64,000 nt of DNA from UBA4636 sp963650915 (lineage in GTDB: Bacteria; Bacillota; Clostridia; Christensenellales; Borkfalkiaceae), in contig CAVJMJ010000005.1 of the NCBI GenBank assembly GCA_963650915.1, positions 1 to 64,000 of the forward strand. Direction: 5' to 3'. Positions within the stretch are counted from its first letter, which is position 1. Every line of letters starts with the position of its first letter. Positions 17,291 through 26,500 of this stretch are shown here, one piece after another. The translations under genes were made by a program, and so were the position numbers. Below the pieces are notes generated by a model, which had not been told where the DNA came from, did no database searches, and saw only the letters and a program-made list of their open reading frames with translations.

Positions 17291-17518
17291 ATGAAAGCAT
17301 TGAGAATACGCTTGACTTGTGCCGACGACGTAAAAAATTTTGAACAAATAGTTCAAAGATATCCCTTCGATATCGTGTTAAGGTCGGACTCTTATACCGC
17401 AGACGCAAAGTCCATTTTGGGGCTTTTCAGTCTTAACCTTAAAAGACCTTTGGACGTTGAAATCCACAGTCAGGATTGCGACGAACTTTTGGAAGAATTA
17501 ACGCCGTTTGCCGTATAA
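17291..17518 (+). CDS. HPr-like protein lacking the phosphorylatable histidine
   Basis: From the chosen ATG the protein has 75 residues. The second half (DAKSILGLFSLNLKRPLDVEI) aligns with HPr around the regulatory serine (KSIMGVMSL in Bacillus HPr), so the fold is probably that of HPr. The region where HPr carries the active His15 (HARPA) reads ADDVKNFE, with no histidine, so it cannot act as a PTS phosphocarrier by the usual route. The kinase-site serine is kept. It precedes the DUF4364 gene by 18 bp, so the two are co-transcribed. The 17261 ATG would add ten residues and lies upstream of the likely transcript start. Confidence 0.8.
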   Translation: MKALRIRLTCADDVKNFEQIVQRYPFDIVLRSDSYTADAKSILGLFSLNLKRPLDVEIHSQDCDELLEELTPFAV

Positions 17519-17536
17519 ATTTTTTAGGGGTGCCAT

Positions 17537-18064
17537 ATGCCGGTCAGAGGCAATAACTTTATTAACAAATTAATATTATTGTTCGTCTTTGACAAAATGG
17601 AAATTCCTTTGTCTTCTGCCACGATAGAAGAGGTTTGCAGTCAGGAAAACGACTGGATTAGTTTTATGGATTGCAAAGATACCCTTTCGCACTTATTGAG
17701 CGATCAGTTCGTTTACGAACTGTCTTCCGGGGGGCAAAAACCTTTCTATTCCATTACGCCGAAAGGAAGGGTTTGTTTAGCCGATTTTTACGTAAACATA
17801 CCTAAATCATTGCGTGAAGACATCGTCGCTTTTGTAAGAACGAACAGGGTTAAATATCGCAAAAAACAGGAGTACATAGCCGACTATTACATGAATAAAG
17901 ACGGCACTTACACCGTTTTTTTGAAAATTATAGAACTTGCGGGTGCGCAACTCGAACTAAAACTAACCGTTCCGACGAGGCAGATTGCCAAAAATATCTA
18001 CAAAAAATGGCCGGACAAAGCCGAGGTTTTGTTTGCAGCCGTCTATGATTTACTCGTAGATTAA
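17537..18064 (+). CDS. DUF4364 family protein (winged-helix-like)
   Basis: The 175 residues follow the clostridial DUF4364 pattern: an N-terminal winged-helix-like domain (about 8-85: KLILLFVFDKMEIPLS, then a STKGR-like turn YSITPKGRVCLADFY) and a C-terminal alpha/beta part. The biological role is unknown; a transcription-regulator role is suggested by the fold only. An AGGGGTG ribosome-binding site precedes the ATG. It forms an operon with the HPr-like gene. Confidence 0.85.
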   Translation: MPVRGNNFINKLILLFVFDKMEIPLSSATIEEVCSQENDWISFMDCKDTLSHLLSDQFVYELSSGGQKPFYSITPKGRVCLADFYVNIPKSLREDIVAFVRTNRVKYRKKQEYIADYYMNKDGTYTVFLKIIELAGAQLELKLTVPTRQIAKNIYKKWPDKAEVLFAAVYDLLVD

Positions 18065-18302
18065 ATCGTATTTGCCGTACGATTGCAAATTAAAATTTAT
18101 CTTTTAAACGGTTGACGTTTAAAAAGTATCGGCAAACCGGGCGTAAAATAACCTCGTATGCAAGCAACGGTTGCTTAGGTTAAAACTAATTTGTAACGGT
18201 TGCACATATCAGCATACTAAAAATTAAACTTTTTCGGTTGCTAAAAGTAACTTTGGGCAACTCGGGATAAAAAATACAGAAAACTAATAGGAGTAATAAA
18301 TT

Positions 18303-18575
18303 ATGCTTACATATTCAACGAAAGGAACTTGTTCAAGACAAATTATTTTCGACGTTGAGGACAACAAAGTCAAAAACGTAAAATTCATCGGCGGTTGCCT
18401 CGGTAACCTTCAAGGCATCGCAAGGCTCGTAGAGGGTCGCGACATCGACGAAGTTATCGCTACTTTAAAGGGCGTTAAATGCAAAGGCAATACTTCTTGC
18501 CCAGATCAGCTTGCTACCGCCCTTATGGAATATAAGAAAAAGCAAGAAGCATCAACCGACGAAAACGCTCAGTAA
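18303..18575 (+). CDS. TSCPD domain protein (TIGR03905 type)
   Basis: A 90-residue protein that consists of a single TSCPD domain, named after the conserved motif seen here as NTSCPDQLA. The same domain occurs at the C terminus of some B12-dependent ribonucleotide reductases; the free-standing form is of unknown function. Conserved cysteines are in GTCSRQI, GGCLGN, VKCKG and TSCPD. An AGGAG site lies 10 nt before the ATG. The 238-bp gap upstream has AACGGTTGC-like repeats but no clear promoter. Confidence 0.88.
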   Translation: MLTYSTKGTCSRQIIFDVEDNKVKNVKFIGGCLGNLQGIARLVEGRDIDEVIATLKGVKCKGNTSCPDQLATALMEYKKKQEASTDENAQ

Positions 18576-18811
18576 GTTAGTTTTTTTAGAGTGAATTGCG
18601 TCAAACGACGCATGAATTGCAAACTTGCGTTTGCATGAATTGCCCTGCGGAAAGGCTTCGTCCATGCGGTGAAGGCAAATAAAGAACGGCAAATTATATA
18701 ATATGCGCGGCAATGCCGATAGATCCTTCGACAAGCTCAGGATGACCTGCGGATGTGAATTGCCTTTGCGGGCGTAAATTGACCTGCGGAATATCAGACT
18801 GATTTTACATC
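18576..18811. repeat. Dispersed repeat family copy A
   Basis: This stretch carries GAATTGC-type short repeats, then AATTATATAATATGCGC at about 18691-18707 and GATCCTTCGACAAGCTCAGG at 18722-18741 followed by ATGACCTGCGG. The same words recur at 39590-39651 and 61622-61740. There is no coding sequence. Confidence 0.85.
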
Positions 18812-18841
18812 AAAAAAACGGACTTAAAGTCCGTTTTTTTG
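18812..18841. terminator. Bidirectional terminator
   Basis: A symmetrical hairpin (ACGGACTT/AAGTCCGT) is flanked by six or more A's on the left and seven T's on the right. It can end transcription from either side. Confidence 0.85.
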
Positions 18842-18867
18842 CTTATATATTTTTTTACTTATCTAAA

Positions 18868-19020
18868 ATTGTTTTCATATATATATAGGGATTATAACCT
18901 ATATATAGTTTGTAATTTTTGCTTTCATATGTATAAGGATTTTAACCTATATGTAGATTGTAAATATTGCTTTCATATATATAAGGATTATAACCTATAT
19001 ATAAAGATTGTAAATACAAA
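18868..19020. repeat. Three imperfect ~55-60 bp AT-rich repeats
   Basis: Three copies of a TTTCATATATATA-AGGATTATAACC-TATATATA-GATTGTAAAT pattern follow one another before the 13-bp array. Each contains an ATATA...ACCTATATAT hairpin. Confidence 0.75.
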
Positions 19021-19047
19021 ATTTTATTCCATATATGAAAGATTATA

Positions 19048-19361
19048 TTTGCAAACCTTATTTGCAAACCTTATTTGCAAACCTTATTTGCAAACCTTAN
19101 NNNNNNNNNNNNNNNNNNNNNNNNNNNNNNNNNNNNNNNNNNNNNNNNNNNNNNNNNNNNNNNNNNNNNNNNNNNNNNNNNNNNNNNNNNNNNNNNNNNN
19201 NNNNNNNNNNNNNNNNNNNNNNNNNNNNNNNNTTGCAAACCTTATTTGCAAACCTTATTTGCAAACCTTATTTGCAAACCTTATTTACAAATCTTATTTA
19301 CAAACCTTATTTACAAACCTTATTTACAAACCTTATTTGCAAACCTTATTTATCAATCATA
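19048..19361. repeat. 13-bp minisatellite (TTTGCAAACCTTA) interrupted by an assembly gap
   Basis: Four perfect units stand left of the gap (19048-19099) and about ten units, some with TTTACAAA variants, right of it (19233-19361). The N run covers 19100-19232 (133 N). The phase of the right side does not fit a 133-bp distance for a 13-bp period, so the gap length is an estimate. Period 13 shifts reading frame at each unit, so the apparent ORFs here are not genes. Confidence 0.95.
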
Positions 19362-19394
19362 TTTATAGCCAAAAATGTGGCTATAATATAAAAA

Positions 19395-20339
19395 TTACAT
19401 TTCGATATCGTCCAAGAATTCGGCGCGGGAGGCGTCGTTTTTTATTTTGTTGGGCGTTTCGATGGTTTCGTAATCGAGATAATACTTTTTGCCTTCCGCG
19501 GAATACAAAAGGACGAGCCTTAAAATAACGAAGAATACCTGAGTTACCGGGATGGAAATCAAAAGCCCGGCACCCAGGGTGGTTATAAAGGTCATAACGT
19601 TTAACGAAGTAAAAGTAATTATTGAGAACAAAAACGTTGCGAAAACCTGAACGAAGCCCGAACGCGAATACCTGTTTTTGAACAGAGATTTAATTTTTAC
19701 GTCGTTTACGGAAAGAGGTCTGAACATTGCCGTCATCGACTGATAAAGGGAATACACCGCAATGCCGAGCCACAAGCCGATAACTATGGACAAAAAGTAA
19801 ATTTTGGAAAAGGTGTAAACTACGAAAAGTACCGTTACGAATACGCTTAACAACAAAACTATAAGCGTCAAAAGCGAATACCAAGCCTCGAATGGAAGAG
19901 ATTTTTTAAGCGTGTATATAAAGGACGCCAAAAAGCCCTTTTTTTCGTAAGTCGACATTCTTGCATTCATCATGTAGGTAAGCGTATATACGAATAAGTT
20001 GCTTAAAACCGTTATGAGATAAAAGCCTATAAACAAACAAAGAAGGGGTAGCGAATAACTTGAAAAGTTAACCCTGACCGTTTCCATAAAGGCTTCGAAG
20101 GTAACGACGAAATCGATTTCGGGACGGAAGTCACCGGAGATAAAAGCCGTCCAAACGGCGTTTACCTTTTCGATAAGTTTTTTGAATTCTTCCCCGCCGG
20201 ATATCTTTTTGACTACGTCGGAAAAAAATGAAGTCATCAAAAGATAGGAAAGCAATAAAACGACGAGACTGCAAACCATTACCTTAAAAACTATCGTAAG
20301 GTTATTTATCAGTAATCTTAATGAGTTTTTAATCAGCAT
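19395..20339 (-). CDS. Polytopic membrane protein of unknown function
   Basis: The 314-residue protein has about six hydrophobic segments (roughly 15-38, 95-120, 155-178, 178-205, 232-258 and 262-285) with a short cytoplasmic C-terminal tail. I do not recognise the family. A weak hairpin (TATAGCC...GGCTATA) lies just downstream at 19367-19385, next to the 13-bp array. A terminator separates it from the upstream surface-protein gene, so it probably has its own promoter. Confidence 0.75.
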   Translation of the reverse strand: MLIKNSLRLLINNLTIVFKVMVCSLVVLLLSYLLMTSFFSDVVKKISGGEEFKKLIEKVNAVWTAFISGDFRPEIDFVVTFEAFMETVRVNFSSYSLPLLCLFIGFYLITVLSNLFVYTLTYMMNARMSTYEKKGFLASFIYTLKKSLPFEAWYSLLTLIVLLLSVFVTVLFVVYTFSKIYFLSIVIGLWLGIAVYSLYQSMTAMFRPLSVNDVKIKSLFKNRYSRSGFVQVFATFLFSIITFTSLNVMTFITTLGAGLLISIPVTQVFFVILRLVLLYSAEGKKYYLDYETIETPNKIKNDASRAEFLDDIEM

Positions 20340-20376
20340 TTTAACACACCTTTAAATTTATTAAGTCTTTAAAAGT

Positions 20377-20403
20377 AAAAAGGGTTCGATAACGAACCCT
20401 TTT
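20377..20403 (-). terminator. Terminator after the surface-protein gene
   Basis: A perfect 11-bp stem (AAAAGGGTTCG, loop ATAA) with a TTTTTACTTTT tail on the minus strand. Confidence 0.9.
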
Positions 20404-20421
20404 CGCGGGTAAAAGCCCGTA

Positions 20422-21783
20422 TTATTCTTTGGTTTGAAGAGTATTGTTATCTTTGGGTTTTACGCAAAGAAGAACGATAATGGCAACGAAACAAAGTACT
20501 GCTACGGAAAGTAAAACTATGGATACCCAGTTATATTTGAAGAACTGAGTTTCGTATTTTACCTGTCTTACTTCGCTCGTTGCGTCTATAACGCGAGAGA
20601 TTGCCGTAGAATGTTCGTTGGCAAAGTCGACTACGTGTAAAACGACGTAATAGTAACCTTTGGTTTCCGGTGTAAAGGATTTAGCACTCGAATCGAACAA
20701 GTTCTTTTCGGAAAAACCGTTTTCCGTGGTTACCTGTTTCATGCCGAGACCTTCTAAAGTATCTGCGTCGTACTTGGTCAAAGTCGAAGTATCGATTTTG
20801 CTTTCACTATAATATAAAGTGTATTCGGTGTTATAGTCGGAAGCAACGATATTGAAGCAATCAACTTTATAGGTAAGACCGTAATAAGCCTTTTCAGAAG
20901 TACCTACCGTGATTTTAGGACTGGACGATGCTCCTACTTCAAAGGTAAATACGGGGATAATAAGTTCGCCCGTGGGGTTACCGTCGGCATCTTTTTCATA
21001 CCAACCGTCTGCACCTTGAACGAGGTCTGTGGTCGTCATTGAAACCATTGTGTTTTTGAGTAAGATATAAAAACTGTAAGTACCGACTTTGGAAACTTCA
21101 AACTTAACGGAGTCGAGATCGGATATAGACTTGCTGGAATAAGAAGTCGCCGAAGGACCTGCGTAATACAACGTGCCGGTAAGTTTGTCAACGTTAAAAT
21201 AATCGTCCTTTATCAAGGAAGCGACGGAAGGTACTTCATAATCGTCGTCAACGCGAATGGGACGACTGCTGTCATCGTCGTCTTTTACCGTCGTAGCGGC
21301 TTGAACTGCCTTTAAATACTTGTCGTAAGCGGTTAAAGACGCTTCGTTGTCGGGAGTTTCGCTTTTTGTTAAATCGGCGTATCCGAGGTTGGAAACGGTA
21401 GGAAGATTGTTTGTATCGACGGTGAATTCAACGTTGTCGGACTCTTCTTTAGTGCCGACAAATTTAAAATTGCCTTTCTTTAAAAACTCTATTTTCTTGC
21501 CGTCGGTGGTTCTGAAACCTGCGTCAGATTGTGTCTTTTCGGTAGTTCCGCCTTCTTCTTCGGAAGGTTTAACCAACGCTACGTCGTTTACGGTGAAATA
21601 GTAAGCACTGTCGTAGGTCTTGCCTGCCGATTCTACCAAGTAAGAAACTTCGTATTCGTAGCCGGAAACTTTGGTTACCGTCGTCGTGTCGGCGGATGCG
21701 CCTACGGGGTTAACGGCGAGAACCGAAAACAGCAAGGATAAACAGAATGTAAGTACTGTTGCGATTAATAAATTACGTTTCAT
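20422..21783 (-). CDS. Secreted, C-terminally membrane-anchored surface protein
   Basis: The protein (453 residues) has an N-terminal signal peptide (MKRNLLIATVLTFCLSLLF, cleavage near VGASA at about 31), a long extracellular part with Ig- or cadherin-like beta repeats (for example FEVSKVGTYSFYILLKN and TPETKGYYYVVLHVVD), and a C-terminal membrane helix (about 420-443) ending in a short KPKDNN tail. No LPxTG motif is present. The family is unknown; a cell-wall or adhesion role is inference. It has a consensus promoter and a small ACGGCG hairpin in its leader. Confidence 0.8.
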   Translation of the reverse strand: MKRNLLIATVLTFCLSLLFSVLAVNPVGASADTTTVTKVSGYEYEVSYLVESAGKTYDSAYYFTVNDVALVKPSEEEGGTTEKTQSDAGFRTTDGKKIEFLKKGNFKFVGTKEESDNVEFTVDTNNLPTVSNLGYADLTKSETPDNEASLTAYDKYLKAVQAATTVKDDDDSSRPIRVDDDYEVPSVASLIKDDYFNVDKLTGTLYYAGPSATSYSSKSISDLDSVKFEVSKVGTYSFYILLKNTMVSMTTTDLVQGADGWYEKDADGNPTGELIIPVFTFEVGASSSPKITVGTSEKAYYGLTYKVDCFNIVASDYNTEYTLYYSESKIDTSTLTKYDADTLEGLGMKQVTTENGFSEKNLFDSSAKSFTPETKGYYYVVLHVVDFANEHSTAISRVIDATSEVRQVKYETQFFKYNWVSIVLLSVAVLCFVAIIVLLCVKPKDNNTLQTKE

Positions 21784-21842
21784 TTGAAATATAACTCCTA
21801 TAAACGGCGCTAAAACGCCGTATATACCAATAAATCTATTCT

Positions 21843-21871
21843 ATTGTACACTTGAAAAGGCGTTTTGTCAA
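21843..21871 (-). promoter_or_regulatory. Promoter of the surface-protein gene
   Basis: TTGACA (21866-21871), 17-bp spacer and TACAAT (21843-21848), reading leftward. Confidence 0.87.
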
Positions 21872-21902
21872 ACCATTATCAAGAGTAATTTACTTTTTTT
21901 GT

Positions 21903-21961
21903 ATTATATTAAACTTATTTAATGAAATTTTTATATTATATTAAGCCTCTTTAATGAAATT
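21903..21961. repeat. Two ~29-bp direct repeats
   Basis: TATTATATTAA-(A/G)-C-TTTAATGAAATT occurs twice in tandem between the surface-protein promoter and the 3' end of the pseudouridine synthase gene. Confidence 0.75.
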
Positions 21962-21969
21962 CGAGCCTT

Positions 21970-22677
21970 TTAACGGTTGTAAATCAAAACGTCGTCGTCG
22001 ATATTAAACAGACTCCAAGGCTTTAAGTCTATAGGCGGTTGGATTTTAAAAACCATTCTTTCTTTGGAAACGGGGTGAAAAATGGCAAGCGAAGTAGACC
22101 ATAACGCTATTCTTCCCTTAACCGCCTTTTCTCCGCCGTAACGCATATCGCCGTAAACGGGGGTTCCGTTATGAGCCATTTGTACCCTGATTTGATGGGT
22201 GCGCCCGGTGTGCAGAGTTACCGAAAGGAGGGAAAGCCCCTCTTTTTTATCCACCGTAAGGTATTCGAGTTCGGCTTTTTTTGCCCCCTCGACGGTAGGC
22301 GGACATACGTAAACCATATTGTTTACGGGGTTTTTCTTCATGTAATCGGTCAAAACGGCTCTGTCCTCTTTCGGCTCGCCGACGACCACGGTCAGATATT
22401 TCTTTTCGAAATCGCCGTTTCTTATCTGCTCGGACAGTCTTGACGCCGCCTTTGAACTTTTTGCATAAACCATTACACCGCCGGTGACCCTGTCAAGACG
22501 ATGGACGAGCCCTACGTAAACGTTGCCGGGTTTGTTTTCCTTTTCCCTTATATGCTCTTTTATGAGGGTTAAAAGGTCTTTATCCCCCGTTACGTCTTCG
22601 CAACAAGGCATGTTTTGAGGTTTTAAAACCACTATTATGTGATTGTCTTCGTATAAAACGGTTAATTCTTCAGTCAT
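21970..22677 (-). CDS. RluA-family pseudouridine synthase
   Basis: This enzyme isomerises uridine to pseudouridine in rRNA or tRNA. The catalytic aspartate lies at D62 in HRLDRVTGGVMV, and the GRTHQIRVQMAHNGTPVYGD motif follows. With 235 residues it lacks an N-terminal S4 domain, as in the RluC/RluD-like short group. Its start overlaps the end of the methyltransferase gene by 8 bp. The RNA target is not predictable from sequence. Confidence 0.92.
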   Translation of the reverse strand: MTEELTVLYEDNHIIVVLKPQNMPCCEDVTGDKDLLTLIKEHIREKENKPGNVYVGLVHRLDRVTGGVMVYAKSSKAASRLSEQIRNGDFEKKYLTVVVGEPKEDRAVLTDYMKKNPVNNMVYVCPPTVEGAKKAELEYLTVDKKEGLSLLSVTLHTGRTHQIRVQMAHNGTPVYGDMRYGGEKAVKGRIALWSTSLAIFHPVSKERMVFKIQPPIDLKPWSLFNIDDDVLIYNR

Positions 22678-23530
22678 TTATAAACATACCTCCCGCACCG
22701 CAGGGAAGAGCAATGCCTTCCTTTGTGGGAAGTCCTACTTCGTAGGCTTCAACCCTTCCGCGGTTTTGTTTAACGGTTAAAGTCAAAATATTGTCGAGTA
22801 CCTGCGGTTGCAAGCCCGTAGTGTAACTGTTTATCAAAAAGAACAACGGGTTGTCGGATAAAACTTCCGAACAGAGTTTGACGAGATCGTAAAGTTGGTC
22901 TTCGATTTTCCACATTTCGCCGTTAGGTCCTCTGCCGTAACTCGGGGGATCCATGACTACGGCGTCGTAACGACGACCGCGCTTTATTTCCCTTTTGACG
23001 AATTTTACGCAATCGTCTATTATGTAGCGAACGGGTTTATCCTGTAAGTTGGAAAGTCTGACGTTTTCGCCCGCCCTTTCGACCATGCCTCGGCTTGCGT
23101 CTACGTGGCAACAAGAGGCACCCGCCGAAAGTATCGCACAAGTTGCACCGCCCGTGTACGCAAACAGATTAAGTGCCGATATAGGTCGATTAGCGCACTT
23201 AATGAGGTCGGTCATTCTGTCCCAGTTTACAGCCTGTTCGGGGAAAAGCCCTGTGTGTTTGAAGCCCATCGGCTTTACCTTAAACTTCAAATCTTTATAA
23301 CCGATAACCCATTCGTCGGGAATTTTTTTAAAATATTCCCATTTACCGCCGCCCTTTTCGCTTCTTAAATATCTTGCGTCGACGTCCTTAAAATTAGCAA
23401 GGTCGACTTGTCCGCGCCAAATTACCTGCGGATCGGGGCGAAGAAGGGTTACGTCCTTCCATTTTTCCAATTTATAGCCGTCGCCGGTTGCCAAAACGAC
23501 GTAATCCTTCCAATTGTTTGCAAGTAACAT
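22670..23530 (-). CDS. RlmI/RlmK-like class I SAM-dependent methyltransferase
   Basis: The 286-residue protein has the Rossmann-like SAM site NLFAYTGGATC, the acidic residue region VDASRGMVERA, and the catalytic/nucleic-acid motif MDPPSYGRGPNGE typical of the COG1092 rRNA methyltransferases. It lacks the N-terminal PUA domain of E. coli RlmI. Its gene overlaps the pseudouridine synthase gene and follows ileS, so the three form a translation-linked operon. The rRNA target is inference. Confidence 0.88.
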   Translation of the reverse strand: MLLANNWKDYVVLATGDGYKLEKWKDVTLLRPDPQVIWRGQVDLANFKDVDARYLRSEKGGGKWEYFKKIPDEWVIGYKDLKFKVKPMGFKHTGLFPEQAVNWDRMTDLIKCANRPISALNLFAYTGGATCAILSAGASCCHVDASRGMVERAGENVRLSNLQDKPVRYIIDDCVKFVKREIKRGRRYDAVVMDPPSYGRGPNGEMWKIEDQLYDLVKLCSEVLSDNPLFFLINSYTTGLQPQVLDNILTLTVKQNRGRVEAYEVGLPTKEGIALPCGAGGMFIND

Positions 23531-23585
23531 ATCTTTTCTTTTAAACTATCGTGTTTTAAATATCGTTTTAAATTATTGCTTTTAA

Positions 23586-26500
23586 TTATTGTTTTTTGAC
23601 GCCGAGGGTTACGTTTTCGCCGTTTACGTCCCAATCTTTTTCGTAACCGTCGATGCTTCCGAAAACGACTTCTTCGGCAAGAACGATTTTGGAAATGCGC
23701 TCAAGATGCTTTTTAAGTGCCGAAGTTATCGAATCGTTTGCCTTTACGTAAAGGGTTATACGGTCGGTAACGTTAAAGCCCGCTTCCTTACGCATGGTTT
23801 GTACTTTGGAAATAACTTCCCTGACGACGCCTTCGTCTATAAGTTCGGGGGTGAGGTTTACGTCCAAAACGACGGTATGCCCGTTTTCGCTTGCCGAAAC
23901 GAAACCCTCTTTGGATTCCGTGGAAATCAAAAGGTCGCCTTCCTCAAAGGTTATGTCTTCACCGCCCAAATTTACTGTTATGCTACCGTTTTTGCGGATT
24001 TCGGATACGACGGCGTTTGCGTCGCAACCGTCAAGGAATTGCCTTATTAAACCGAGTTTTGAGCCGTATTTGGGACCCAAAGTTTTCAGTTGAGGTTTGA
24101 GTTTGTAGTTTATGAATTTCCCGGAATCGGTTAAAACTTCAAAATCTTTGACGTTGAGTTCGTCGCTCGCGATTTCAAACAATTTTTCGTCGAGTTCGGT
24201 GTTTCCGCCCATGGAGAAATAAAGTTTTGAAAGGGGTTGACGGTTTTTGATGCCCGAAAGGTTTCTTGCAGCCCTTCCTAAAACGACCATGTCTTCTATC
24301 GTTGCCATGTCCTTTTCGAGTTTTTCGTCGATGTAATTTTCATCGGCTTTCGGGAAGGAGCAAAGATGTACCGATATAGGCGCGTCTTTATAAAATTCGG
24401 GAACCAAGTTTCTGTAAATGTTTTCGGCTATAAAGGGAGTAAAAGGTGCGGTGAGTTTTGCAAAAGTAGTTAAAACGGTGTATAAAGTGGTGTAAGCCGC
24501 CGCCTTATCTTCCGTCATGCCCTCGCCCCAGAATCTTTCGCGACAACGACGAATATACCAGTTGGAAAGTTCGTCTACGAAAGATTGCATCATTCTTGCG
24601 GATTCGAAGGTTTTGTATTCGTTTAAATAACCGTCTACGGTTTTAACGAGGGTGTTGAGTTTCGACAATATCCACTTGTCTATTATCTGTAATTTGCAGT
24701 TTGCAAGACTAAATTCGGAAGGATCGTATTTATCGATTTCGGCGTACAAAACGAAGAAGGCATAGGCGTTCCACAACGTACCCATGTATTTTGCCTGACA
24801 TTCGCTTACCGCTTTTTCATAAAACCTCGAAGGAAGCCATGGTGCCGAAGAGGTGTAGAAGTACCACCTTACGGCGTCTGCGCCTTGCTTGTCGAGAACA
24901 GACCAAGGATCGACTACGTTGCCGAGGTGCTTACTCATTTTTAAACCCTTTTCGTCGTTTACGTGACCTAAAACTATGCAGTTTTTAAAGGGGGCTTTAT
25001 CGAATAAAATGGTGGAAATCGCAAGTAAAACGTAGAACCAACCGCGTGTTTGGTCAATAGCTTCGCTTATAAAGTCCGCAGGGAAATGCTTTTCGAAAAG
25101 TTCTTGATTTTCAAACGGATAGTGGAACTGCGCAAAGGGCATGGAACCGGAATCGTACCAACAGTCGATGACTTCTTTTACCCTGTGCATCTTTTTACCG
25201 CACTTGGGGCAAGTCATGGTGAGTTTGTCTACGTAAGGACGGTGAAGTTCTACGTCTTCTTTAAGTCCGCATTTTTCTCTTAGTTCCTGCCTCGAACCGA
25301 CTACTTCGAAATGGTCGCATTCGTCGCATTCCCAAACGGGAAGGGGCGTGCCCCAATATCTTTCTCTCGACAAACCCCAATCGACTACGTTTTCGAGGAA
25401 GTTGCCCATTCTGCCGTTTTTGATGGTTTCGGGAATCCAGTTTACCGATTCGTTGGAGTTTAAAAGCCTGTCCTTTACCGCCGTGGTCTTGATAAACCAA
25501 CTCGAACGCGCATAGTAAAGTAAGGGCGTGTTGCAACGCCAACAGAAAGGATAGGAGTGTTCAAACATTTCTTCTTTGAAAAGTAATCCCCTTTCCTTTA
25601 AATCTTTTATAATAAATTTGTCGGCGTCTTTGCAGAACATTCCTTTAACGACGGTGACTTCGTCCTTCATTTTACCGCGGTCGTCGACCATTTGAACGAA
25701 GGGAAGATTATAATTGTGCCCTACCCTTCCGTCATCGACGCCGAATGCGGGTGCTATGTGAACGATACCAGTACCGTCGGTCAACGTTACGTAATCGTCG
25801 TTGGTTACGTAAAAGGCTTTTTGTTTGAAAGTTCCCAAAGCGCAATCGAAAAGGGGTTCGTATTCTACGTATTCGTAGTCTTTGCCCTTCTTTTCGTCTA
25901 CGATTTCGTAGTCTTCGAAAAGTTTGCCGACGAGTGCCTTTGCCAAAATGTAATTTTCGCCGTCGGCGGTTTTTATGCGAACGTAATCTTCATGAGCGTT
26001 CATGCAAAGTGCCACGTTTGACGGAAGAGTCCAAGGGGTAGTCGTCCACGCCAAAAAGTAGAGGTTGTCCTCGCCTTTTACTTTGAATTTCGCGTAAACG
26101 GATTTTTCCTTTACGTCTTTATAGCCTTGGGCGACTTCGTGCGAGGCAAGCGCCGTTCCGCAACGGGGGCAGTAAGGCACGATTTTATGTCCTTTATACA
26201 AAAGCCCTTTTTTGTGCATTTCTTTAAGCGACCACCATACCGATTCGATATAGTCGTCGTGATAGGTTACGTAAGGGTTTTCCATGTCTACCCAGTAACC
26301 GAGCCTTTCGCTCATTTGCTTCCATTCGTTGGAATACTTCCATACCGATTGCTTGCATTGGTCGATAAAAGGTTCGATACCGTATTTTTCGATATCCTGC
26401 TTGCCGTCAAGCCCTAATTTTTTCTCGATTTCGAGTTCTACCGGAAGACCGTGAGTGTCCCAACCGGCTTTACGAAGAACGTGCATCCCCTTCATAGTTT

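Noticed and set aside
19367..19385. Strong terminator after the 19395 membrane-protein gene
   Set aside because: Only a 6-7 bp A/T-rich stem without a T run on the minus strand; noted within the gene entry instead.
18839..19528. Long plus-strand frames through the 13-bp array, giving ANLICKPYLQTLF-type repeats
   Set aside because: They cover the N gap and arise because a 13-bp period is open in all three frames; no start context and no homology.
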